Made by a program: the position numbers and the translations under genes. The notes under the pieces were generated by a model. That model ran no database searches. It had not been told where the DNA came from and saw only the letters and a list, made by a program, of their open reading frames with translations. Below are positions 44,901-54,587 of a DNA stretch of 64,000 nt, one piece after another. The stretch comes from Fistulifera solaris (Eukaryota > Bacillariophyta > Bacillariophyceae > Naviculales > Stauroneidaceae), in contig AP026144.1 of assembly GCA_030295235.1 (NCBI GenBank), positions 186,001 to 250,000 on the forward strand. Reading direction: 5' to 3'. How positions within the stretch are numbered: the first letter of the stretch is position 1; every line of letters starts with the position of its first letter.

Positions 44901-45723
44901 CTCCATAGATCTTTTCGAACTGTTTTTTAAGTCGAACATCCCTGGCAACTATAGAGAATGCTTGTTCCTTGTAATGGCGTAGAGTGGAATCGTTGATGAC
45001 GTATTTGCAACACGGAGAAAAGACGCAACGTAGTTCATATGCGCACCGAGAGCACTTGCCGCAAACAAACGGGTCCGTGCATGTTTCACAGAAGCCGCAA
45101 CAAGAACCGTTTGCGACGGAAGAATGTTGCAAGGAATGATCTTCTTGTCGGTCGGCTTCTGGACATGAATGCCGACCACTATTGCTACCGACATCTTCTA
45201 GGTTATCGCACGACTGAGCAGCTGTGGCTTCCTCGAAACGAGCTCGACGTGCTGCAGGCTTTTCGTCATCTTCATGGCTCTCCCGTGGTCGCTTACAATC
45301 GCGGGAGTCTTCCAGTAATACAGTTTCTGAAACATCGTCGTCGCCGTACTTGTCATTGCCGTTTGCTTGGGCCATAATATTCGTATTCTCGGCCCCAGAT
45401 GATGTAGTAGTAGGAGTAGAGGTCGATCGAACGTGTGCTTCATCGTCTGGACCTTTTTCGTTCTCGGGAGAAAAATGGTTCGCACCAAAATCTGCTGAAC
45501 CAGCTTGAGTAGACGAGTTTTCACGGGACGTTTGACTCTGCCGAACTAAAGTTTCGGATGTTTCCTTCGCAACATCTCTTGATGCATGCAAAGAATCACC
45601 ATGCACGCAAATCGGAGACTTAGGTGGCAAAGCCTCCGAATTGACTTCTTTTCGTTCGAAGAGAGCTGCATTCTCTGCAGGACGAGCTAGAAAGCCGTCT
45701 GGTGATATCTTCGATGAACTCAT
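41961..45723 (-). CDS. Five-CXXC zinc finger / Tudor-like / SET-like chromatin protein
   Basis: Exon 1 45723-43648 and exon 2 43583-41961 with intron 43647-43584 (64 nt, GTGAGT...TTTTAG, phase 0) give 1232 aa in one intact frame. After a disordered acidic N-terminus come five zf-CXXC-like modules at ~208-240, 312-343, 411-442, 505-536 and 602-631, each C-x2-C-x2-C ... CGKC-x2-C ... C-x-F-x-x-C followed by a ~45-residue helical piece ending in FEKIYG-like. Then a Tudor-type unit (GTRVFARWHENDQWYNGTIV ... DIFFDDGDE). The last ~450 residues carry a SET-like arrangement: EVPNGGLGLFITAAPL, ELVDLGVYGP, DPEGAMHYYIG, and ELKVDYGEKYESVRVRKGYS. CXXC fingers read CpG state in other eukaryotes. So a DNA- and histone-directed methylation role is inferred, not shown. 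Confidence 0.8.
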
Positions 45724-46000
45724 TAATCAATGGAAATTTTGTGGGCGGCGTCTTGTGTCAATCGTCAACTAAGCGATATCTCTATCCTTTAAGTGATGCT
45801 TGTAAAGGAAATGACGAAGAATGAAGGCAACAATACATTTTCACTGCTTTGTTTTTTTGTCTTTGGTCCCAAAAGTTCAGCCTTCAGCTGTCGCCTGTCG
45901 CATCGTCCGATGTTCGACGTTCGACGTCAACAGTCCCGGTAATTTTAGTCACGCCCACCACTCGATATTCGACGTTGGAAAGCAACGGGGAGACACCGGG

Positions 46001-46500
46001 CTTTTCGACATAACACATCGTGGCGTGCACTGCAAATGATTTTAATGGTATACTTATTGTGATAATGAATGATCTATCTTACTTTTTCAGCAAATCGAAT
46101 AAAGTTTCGGTAGTAATCTGTTTCGAAAAATGTTATTCATGACTGAAATGCAGTCGTGGCGAAAAACGGACAACACGTTGGACCTACAGTAAAGACGGAA
46201 AGACAACGATCCGTTATGCTTTTCGACATAATTCAACATGGCGTGCACTGGAAATGCTTCGGATAGTTTTTATCACTAAATTGAAAGTTATGGTTCGTTA
46301 TCCTAGGAAAAGACCGAAATTTCAGTAGAAGTTTGACCCGAACTAAAGCTGCTGCGTGACTAAAATGCAGTCGTGGATACGTTTCTCTTACACTTGGTTC
46401 CATAGTAAACACGGAAGTCAACGACTTCCGGCACGGGTACTTGTAGAAACCTTTTCGATATTGAGCATCGTTCCGTGTGATGCAAATACTTCGAAATCTG
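46001..46500. repeat. ~220-bp diverged tandem repeat
   Basis: CTTTTCGACATAA at 46001 and 46219 and CTTTTCGATATTG at 46451 open successive units. Within units GGCGTGCACTG-AAATG and GACTGAAATGCAGTCGTGG / GACTAAAATGCAGTCGTGG (46141, 46358) keep the same spacing, followed by AGTAAAGACGGA / AGTAAACACGGA. The third unit is partial. Confidence 0.7.
46133..46178 (-). repeat. Shared hairpin motif, copy 4
   Basis: The complement reads GTGTTGTCCGTTTTTCGCC, then ACGACTGCATTTCAGTCATG and AATA: two mismatches to the 20247 copy over 43 bp. A weaker copy lies at 46358-46382 in the next tandem unit. Confidence 0.7.
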
Positions 46501-46656
46501 TCTGTATTGCTAGTAAATGACATGTTTAGGACTTTAGGTCGACCATTAAGATAGGAGTAAAGTAAAAGGGTCGCTTTTAAGCATCATTCACGTCGACACG
46601 TCGACGTCCTGCCTGAATTATTTTTTAATCTTCTTGGAGATATCAACTCCAGCCGT

Positions 46657-48023
46657 CTACTCCTGCCAATACAGAGGCTTTCGCTCCAATTTGCCGTGCT
46701 TCAAACGAACATCCATCATGACTTCTTCGAAGGGAATAGGTTTGATGCTCCTCCATGTATTCACTAGATCGTTTGCCTGTTCAAAGTTCTTGCGCTCAAG
46801 TGCAGCTACATCTGACACGGCATGTGTGGTGATGCAATAGCCGGTCTGCGTATCTAAAACAGCCAAAGCCGGAGTTTCAATGATTTTCAAGTTTTTGGAG
46901 AGCTCGTTTTTGAATGAACTAGTGCCGGTTGGCATAGCAGGCCACGGCATCGTGGCAAAAATCTCTTTGAAATCGGCCAGCGAGCGATCATGAGATACGT
47001 AGACGATTTCCAAGTTCTGAGGCAAGGCAATGGTGCAGTAAAAGTCCTTTAATGCTGGATAGAATTCTTTGCACTCGCGGTTCCACTTGGACGCAAAGTA
47101 GAGTAACGTGAGATCACGATCCTTTGTGCATGCCACAACGGACCTTCTGATTAGTCGGCTTTCCGCAAACAAGTCAGGCCCCAAAATGAGTTCCATGGGA
47201 GTTTCCTGACCAGAAGCGGAAGCAGGGTCCTTTGCGTATGTCCTAGCTTTGAATGTTTGGGAACCCGATGAAACCCCTTTACCAGCCGCTGCTATTGTCT
47301 GTGTATTGCCATTCATTTGCGCCGTCGCTGGTGCAGTCTCAATTTCTGTTGAAGTCGATTTCTTTCCCAGTCCGAAAATGCGACGAACACCTGCTTTTGG
47401 TTGAGAAGCAGGAACTGCGCTAGGCGCAGGTGCAGGAGAGGAACGGCTGTTGATGCTTTGGTTGCCGCCGCTGACGTGCCAGTTGAGCTTCCCACTCCGT
47501 TGATATATTTAGGTTTGCCTGTCAAATTTACTTTTCGCTTGACAACTTTTTTCACCTGTCGACGTGGTTCGGCTGCAGGAGTGCCAGGCGATGTCGTATT
47601 GAAAGGAGGAGAAGCTGCTGGTCGGGTCACGGACGTAGTTGCTCGGAAGGGAGCCGCAAAGGGAGCTAAGACTGACGGTTTGCTAGAAGGAGCCGGTGCA
47701 GCGCGAGCTACTGGTGCAGTAAAAGCTGGCTTGGGAGCTGGAACAGCCGGTTCACTTTCTTCCTCCTCGTAGTACTCTTCTTGTACCTCTTCTTCCACTT
47801 CGTATTCATCTCCTTCGTAGTACTCTTCCTCTTCGTAGTATACCTCTTCCTCGTACTCCTCGTCTATTTCCTCCTCATAATACTCAGACTCTTCCACATA
47901 TTCATCGTCATCGGCCAACTGCGCTTTAAGAGATTGAATCTTTTCCTCCATCTGCTTTCGTTCCAGTTCTTCCTCGAGACGTTTCAGCTCGGCTGCGAGA
48001 TCGGCTGGACCTTTGGTACTCAT
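46657..48023 (-). CDS. Thioredoxin-fold (nucleoredoxin-like) protein with acidic N-terminus
   Basis: About 455 aa from ATG 48023. A short coiled coil (LAAELKRLEEELERKQMEEK) leads to an extreme Glu/Tyr-rich tract (~40-95), then a Pro/Ala/Ser/Thr linker and a basic patch. The last ~190 residues are a nucleoredoxin/tryparedoxin-like domain: LTLLYFASKWNRECKEFYPA, IVYVSHDRSLADFKEIFATM, WPAMP, and IIETPALAVLDTQTG with the cis-Pro. The usual W-C-P-P-C site is W-N-R-E-C, so only one Cys remains and normal dithiol exchange is not expected. One base is missing near 47437-47443; beyond it the linker continues as SPAPAPSAVPASQPKAG and then GVRRIFGLGKKSTSTE. No intron signal fits, so I merge both parts. 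Confidence 0.72.
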
Positions 48024-48314
48024 CTCAGCAATAGAACTCGTCTCTAATCCCCCAAATAGCTTTTGCTCGCTCTGCTCACGATTGTTAATCTTGCCTTGCG
48101 ATATTTTGTTTCAAAAAATTACCAGTAGTCAATGATCGCGTGAAGTCGATTAATGACCGTCGGCGAAGCTCAAAGGTGGGAAATGACCCGACCAAGTCAC
48201 GAATGAACGTCAATCACGGCACAAATAATATTGACAAGAGAAGTGGGGACTCGACCGTTTCAAGAGCAAAAAATTAGAAACCCCCAACTAACACCTTTTG
48301 TTATTATTTATACT

Positions 48315-51300
48315 CTACAAACGGTCTTCCACTTCCGAGGATTGAAAGAGAGACACAGATCGATCAGACAATGAACCGGCCGCCATACTATGGCAGTCCT
48401 TTCCTTGGCACGCAAGACTTGTCACGCCGTCGAATTCAGTATCTAAAGTCTTGTAAACATGAATCCAATCGCCCTTAGCTTCATCGTATTCATAGCGCTT
48501 GATGATTCCAGTTGCCGTAGCGACAACTACGAAAAGACCGTTTTCGCTTTGGGATCCATCTAGGCTATTCTTGTCGCCGACCCGTTCGCCGAAACTTCCA
48601 ATGATATCATTTCCCAGTCGTTCGTAGCGATCCTCTCGATTAAGCCGATAAACAGCCACTCGGCCGGAATTCTCATTGAAAGCTGGAGCACCGACGGCAA
48701 TCGTATCTCCAGTGTCAGACAAAATGGAAATCGAAGCTCCAAACTCTTCGTCCGAGTGCACGCCGGACAGTGTAAATATTGGCACCCACTTCTCGCTCTC
48801 AAAGTATCGGTAGCCCAAGACGTAACCAGCATCTTCGTGCAGTAAACTACCCGGAGCACCAGCAACCAAAATAGTGCCATCCTTCGATATTCCAACGGAA
48901 GATCCGAAACGATCACCAGTACCTAGCCCATTCAGCGCATTCTCCTCAATTTTGTTCCAGTCTCCTCCTCTTGCTACACTTCGTTCAAACGTGTAAATGC
49001 GACCCACATCATACAAATATTGAAGGCTGCTACGAGGAGCACCGATAGCTACGCGTAACGTATCATTGAGGAGGGTAACCCCAATCGCTGATCCAAAGTT
49101 TTCTCTTTCAGCAAACGTATCTTCGTCTCCGCGAATTGTAGGTCCAAATTGTCTCCACGTACCGGACGAATCTTCGTACTCAAATACATATGCTCCACCC
49201 ACACTTCGGGTTGACGCAAACGCGTTGAGGAATGGCGCGCCGGTCGCCATAAATGTGGACGACGCGACTGCCATGCTCCATCCGAAACCGCTTCCACTCT
49301 GCTCGCCCTGAACTGTACCTAATAGATCGACGTGTCCGCTTTTCGCAGTGAATGTTCGAACAGTGTCCACAACGGGCATACCGATGAGAAGAAGTCCACT
49401 GTCGTAGGCTAGGCTACTACCGAAACCAGTGTTTCCATCTGGCCATACAGCCTGATGGGAAAATACATATTGGGGATCTTGTTGTGATGGTGATGTTTCC
49501 TGTCGTAGAAAATTAATACGGTGAGATTTGGCGTGAGAGATGAAGTATTTCATTCAGTACGACATACCGGGGATTTTGTTGGAGCAGTAGCTGGTTGTGT
49601 AGGAGAGAACGTAGGGGCGACGTTGCTAGCCAATTGTGCGTTTCCATCGTCACTGGAAGTCAACGTAATTGGCAGGATAACCACTAAAAGAATGAGGAAT
49701 ATGCAAGCGATAGAGCCGATAATATAGTCTCTTTGTGACGTCGGATAGACGTAATCTTGTGCGACTTTGATGAAGCTCGAATCTTTGCTCTTGCTAGCCT
49801 TTTCGCTGGAATGAGAAGCATCAGAGACGGCATCGAAATCATCAATTTTGTCCAGTTTTTGCGATGGCTCGTCTGTTTCTCGTTTGAAGCGTTCTGACGA
49901 GACGGACATCGACGCCTTCTGTTTTACAGCCATTGTTGATGAAGTAGCTAGGCGCGCAGCCAGGTTCTTCGACCCTAGACCTAGTTCTTCTCGTGCTTGC
50001 GTCGCAATACTGAAGTATGACCCACTAGGCAGCGATGACGAATTAGTGTAGGCGCATGAAACCGCATCTTGTGGATCTTCACAGGCTGCCATGTAGAGTT
50101 GGGGATCATCTATGTTTTCAAGCTGATGAAGACCTTCTTCCATTGAAATGAATCCATCGACATCATCGGTAGGAGCGAGGCGAGGTTCATCATGGATGCG
50201 ACACAACTCGTCCGATTTTTCAATCGGAGACCCGACAAAGAAGCCCAGCTCGTCAACCTGGTCATAGTTGACCGATGAAAACCTGTCTCCATTGAGTCCA
50301 TTGTAATAGGCTAAGCCTTCACTGTGTTTTGAGGGTGTCACTTCACTCAAAAGTAGTCTCTTTTCACGTTCTTATCGTCGAGCTGGTAGTTGTTGGAAGT
50401 ATCGGCGAGGGCTATTTCACTTTCACAGCTACCCTCGCTAATTTTCGAGTCCGGAGTTCCAAGAAGAATATAGGATCTACATAAGGTTTCGTAATGGTCG
50501 CGCACCGAGTCGGATGAGAAATCATCGTTGACCTCGTCGCTGCTTTTTGTGCCGCCCTTCAATGACGGGCGGTCTTTGGCGAGTTTGCGGGTTAGGCGAT
50601 CGCCATCTTTACCGCGTTTGCTCGGTTTGCTCTCCTTCTTCGATTTACTGGACCGCGAGCCCACGGAGCTGTCATGACTATTTCTTCGCTCTTTTTTGCT
50701 TTTTTGATGTCCGGACACTCGTATTTTCAACAGATGGATCAACGGAATGACCCTGGCTATCTTCATCCGTCTCAAGTTTACGCCTACTCGAACGAGAACT
50801 AACCGAGCCAGTCCGACTACTTCGTCGCTCCTTCTTCTTGCTTTTTGACTTCTTGCTTGTTTTGCTGCTTGTTGAAACGCCACGACTATTAACGGAAGCC
50901 GTTTCTCGGCTCAAAACACTTGCATCCTCCTCCTTTAAACTTGATTCGCCATTCGCCGAATTTTCCATACTTTTCCGGTGTTCTGTTCGGAGTGAGTTCG
51001 TTCCCACTTTTTCTTCTCGCTCAAGGTTTAAACTCAAAGCTGGTTTTTCTTTGATGGGACTCGAAAACTGAGCTGGGACGGTGTTGCGGCTTGGAGACGA
51101 CTCAACGAGGCCGTCATCGAAGAGGTTACTGGTTTGAATCGTCTTTGCCCGAGAAGATTGCGACCCGTCTTGATTTTCAAAGAAACTGATACTTTCCTTC
51201 ACTTTTGACGTCTTTTCTTGATCGGCATCATACCTACTTCGCGCTTGCTTCCCGATGAATGGAGACTCGGGCTCTTTCGAACGAATGCGCGGGAAGCCAG

Positions 51301-51721
51301 CCATTTCCTCGTCACTCGCGACATTGCTTCCATTCTCTGTACTGATATGGCGGAGAATGAAACGAGGTTCGTCTTTCGTATCCCCTTCGAGTTCGGGAGT
51401 CACACGTGCGGTTTGCTTCGTCCGACTGGGCGGAATGTCCATGCTCTCTTGCGGTGTAAACTTGCTAATGTCGAGTAAAGTTTCATCTCCCGGGGAAGAT
51501 GTGCGATCCGTAGACTTTTCAAACGAAATGTAATGTGATTTTTCGTCAATCGAAGAGTCCTCGACACTGTAAGAGCCAAAGAATGCCCCAACAAAGAGAG
51601 AGTGACTAGTAGGAACGGGCTCGGGGACATCAAACGCATCGAACAGACGATCCATCTGCTCCGTCGTGGTGCTTCTGTCTTTATTCTCTGTTTCACTCAT
51701 TGTGGTTGTTTGTTGCTCCAT
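48315..51721 (-). CDS. Single-pass membrane beta-propeller (FG-GAP-like) protein A
   Basis: About 1110 aa from ATG 51721. The first ~640 residues are Ser/Lys/Glu-rich and disordered (SKKSKSKKKERRSSRTGS and similar). One membrane segment IIGSIACIFLILLVVILP is followed by a Pro/Thr stalk (APTFSPTQPATAPTKSP). An intron 49567-49500 (68 nt, GTATGT...CGACAG) is phase 0. The extracellular part is a propeller of about seven blades with repeated F-G-x-S/A-x-x-x and V-A-I-G-A-P (GAPFLNAF, ENFGSAIGVTLL, RFGSSVGISKDGTILVAGAP, EFGASISILSDTGDTIAVGA). Integrin-alpha blades look like this. Frame breaks: an extra base at T6 50700-50705 and a missing one at A4 50349-50352. Probably a cell-surface or wall protein; the ligand is unknown. 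Confidence 0.78.
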
Positions 51722-52088
51722 TTCAAAAGAATTCTGGTGCTGAAAAAGCTAGAGTAGAAACCAAGAGTGAGCAATTCTTTCTCGATTGCCAGTGTCATTG
51801 CCAATGCGCCAAGCGGTTTGACATGCATGTGGTTGCGGTCAAGGGTGGGTGATGCGAAGGTGCAAGGATGGGGTGGAGAACGCCGGCAACTCCATACCTG
51901 CCTAAGTAGAATTCTCCACCGCTGTTCAAAATAGACGGTGCTATAGGCGCGCGTTGGTAGTTGAGAATTTGTGTACTAAATTTGAAAAATCAGGTACGAC
52001 AGGCGCGGCGCGGATCAGAGTGGTGGTGGGTTTAAATTATTTATCGTTCATAACTTGCACCCTAAGCAATTAAGATTTACGTTCGTTT
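51722..52088. other. Intergenic between tandem paralogues
   Basis: About 370 bp separating propeller gene A (starts 51721) from the end of gene B (52089), both minus strand. No coding signal; the promoter of gene A is expected here. Confidence 0.5.
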
Positions 52089-54243
52089 TTAGCTTCGAAA
52101 ACTGCGAAAAATAGCTATTGCATTGCTATCGACGGATCCAACCGCAAGCTGTCCACCGTCGCCTGTTGATGCGAGACTGGAAATTCGTTGCAAGCCCGTA
52201 GACAAACTATCGTACAAATCTTCCCACTCATTCGAGCTCGGGGAAAAGTCGTAGCGCCTTACCACACCCGATGCAGTGGCCACCAGTACGAAGGGCTGTG
52301 CGTTTTCGTTTATTCCACCTGTCACTGTATTGAGTTCCCCGATTCGGTCTCCACTCTCACCTAAAATGTCAGCTCCTAGCTGCTGGTAAAGACCCGTTCC
52401 TCCTTTTTGATAAACAAGTACCCGACCAGAGCTCTGGTCGAATCCTGAGCTCCAACGGCGAAAACGTTTCCGTTGTCGGATAAGATAGCAACCGATGCCC
52501 CGAATTCTTCGTTGGGCTGATCACCTCGCACGGCAAAAACTAGGCTCCAGGGATCGTCAAATTGTGGTGTGTATTCATGAGCCACTGCATATCCCGGGAT
52601 AGTAGCAAATTCACTTCCCGGTGCACCAGTGAGAAATACAGAACCATCCCTGCTAATATCCACTGATTTTCCGAATCGAACATCGTCTCTGTCCCCGATG
52701 ATGGGTGTTTGTTCCATGGCATTCCAAAGTAATTCGCCAGATTCTGGATGGATTTCTCTTTCAAATGTGTAAACACGACCAGTGCTGGTAGACCAGTCGT
52801 GACTGTTGTAAGGTGCCCCCACAATGACTCGAAGTTTGCCATTTCCTACATGTGAAATAGCAACTGCACTTCCAAAATTTTCATTTGCCGCAAACAAATC
52901 TTCGTCGCCTCTTACTACAGGTTCGACGGGTTCCCATTCACCTCCTGGTTCATATCGATACACGAAAACTCCACCGACGCTTGTGTTGGTCCCTTTTGCG
53001 CTAAGGAATGGAGCGCCAGTAGCCAAGTAACGCGAGTCTGCCAAATCGACTGACCATCCCAAACCAGTGCTACTGTCAGTTTCCTCGAGCAATCCAGTGT
53101 CAGAAGTTTCCGAATACGACCAAAATACCGCGCTGCTGCTAGGAACTCCTGCTATAAGAAGGCTTTCATCGTAGGCGACATTTTGGCCTAATATCGAACT
53201 GATTTGCCCCCTAATTACACTATCTGGTACTGGTTCGTAGCGGAAGGGATTCGTGGGTGGTGTCAAAATGCTATCGATTGTTGGGGCCGCGGTGGGGGCG
53301 AATGATGGCTCGGGCCCAATCGGGGTCATGTCATCCTTTTTCAGCCAAAGCAGCAAGGCCATACCCAGCATCGTAATGAGGAATATTGTTAACAAAATAA
53401 AAACCCTATGCTTGTAAGCCAAGGTAGATTCGTTGGGTTGCGCTGCAAGACTACGTCGCTTCTTCTTTTCGCCGCGAGATGAGCTGGGTTGTTCCGGATC
53501 GAATTCCAAGCCGTCACTGTGCGATAACTTGGTGTAAATTGACTGCTCTTTCATCAAATCAACATTGTCGTTCGATTCAAGCAAGCTCTCGTCTACGGAG
53601 TCGACGAATATGGCATTATCTTGGTCCTCGACATCTGTGAAAACTTCGGTCGATTGCATCTCTTGGTGTGGAGGTAAATAAAAGGAAAATGTCCATCAAA
53701 TTCTGGCTGGTCGTCAGAGCGCGTTTTTTCCTCTTCAACTTCTAGCCCATCGTTTTCTTCTTCTTCTACTTCTTCCATCTCAAATTCTACATCGCCATAT
53801 TCAGATACATCGACATTGTTGGAATGCCCCCACACTTCGTTATCACCTTCGAATAGTAGGCGATGAACATCATTCGAATCTTTCTCATCGGGAGATATTC
53901 GATCCATGCCAAAGATTTTCACCACACTTTTGCTGCCTCTCGTGTTGCTACTGGAACTGCTGGCGCTAGGTGAATCTGGATTCTCCGGAATTGTAGGCAT
54001 GATATCTACTTTCGGTCCACTCGAATCATCGCTGCTACTGGAGGAAGAAGAATCATCGTCATCAGCTTGTTTCTTTTCCGTGTCGGCCCCGCTTTTCATG
54101 GTAATTTCCTCGTCCTCATATTCAGCATCCGATTCGTTGACGGACTCATCGGTAAATTCATCGTCATCATCATCGTCGATGATCTCTATCAGAGTTGCAG
54201 TAGGCATATTAAGACTTTCATCGTCCGAAACAACTACGCTCAT
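52089..54243 (-). CDS. Single-pass membrane beta-propeller (FG-GAP-like) protein B
   Basis: A paralogue of protein A, ~717 aa from ATG 54243. The N-terminus is shorter and very acidic (DDDDDDEFTDESVNESD, poly-Ser). One membrane segment VFILLTIFLITMLGMALLL is followed by PSFAPTAAPTIDSILTPP as a stalk and then the same propeller: LATGAPFLSAKGTNTSVGG, VVRGDEDLFAANENFGSAVA, RFGKSVDISRDGSVFLTGAP, EEFGASVAILSDNGNVFAVG. The blades align with A over the whole extracellular part, so the pair arose by tandem duplication, while the cytoplasmic parts have diverged. Breaks: a missing base at A4 53686-53689 and another near 52445-52450, after which SGRVLVYQKGGTG continues. No intron at the stalk position is needed. 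Confidence 0.78.
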
Positions 54244-54587
54244 TGTTGAGAGAGACCGAATGGAAAAACCAGCTATTGTCTTCGTGCTGGAAGGAACAGT
54301 GAGGGATATCCTATTTTAGAAAAACCAATCTTGCATTTTAATTGCTGTACAAGTATTTATTTGTGTTGAGCGAAAGTAACCGGTCACAGTCACATGCGAA
54401 CAAAATGCAAGTACCTGGTACCAGGTAGTACTGTACAAGCGCGTCTTTATAAGGCGTGAGTCGTGAACTTTAATCGTGTATACCTACAGAAGGAGTGATA
54501 ATCCAACATGTACCTGATACTTGTACCTGGTAGGAAAAAAGGCTAGGGGAGTATGATATGCAAAACAGGTTAAGTTACAATCGTCTT
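54244..54587. other. Intergenic region with palindromes
   Basis: About 345 bp between two minus-strand genes. It contains the perfect 16-bp palindrome TACCTGGTACCAGGTA at 54412-54427 and related GTACCTG words at 54511-54532. Confidence 0.6.
54412..54427. repeat. 16-bp perfect palindrome
   Basis: TACCTGGTACCAGGTA equals its own complement. GTACCTG recurs twice in the next 110 bp. It lies about 170 bp upstream of the propeller B start. Confidence 0.75.

Larger units (their letters stand above)
45724..46656. other. Intergenic region with diverged tandem repeats
   Basis: About 930 bp upstream of the CXXC gene and downstream of the thioredoxin-fold gene. It holds two to three ~220-bp diverged tandem units (46001-46500), each with a copy of the shared hairpin motif. 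No gene is supported. Confidence 0.6.
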
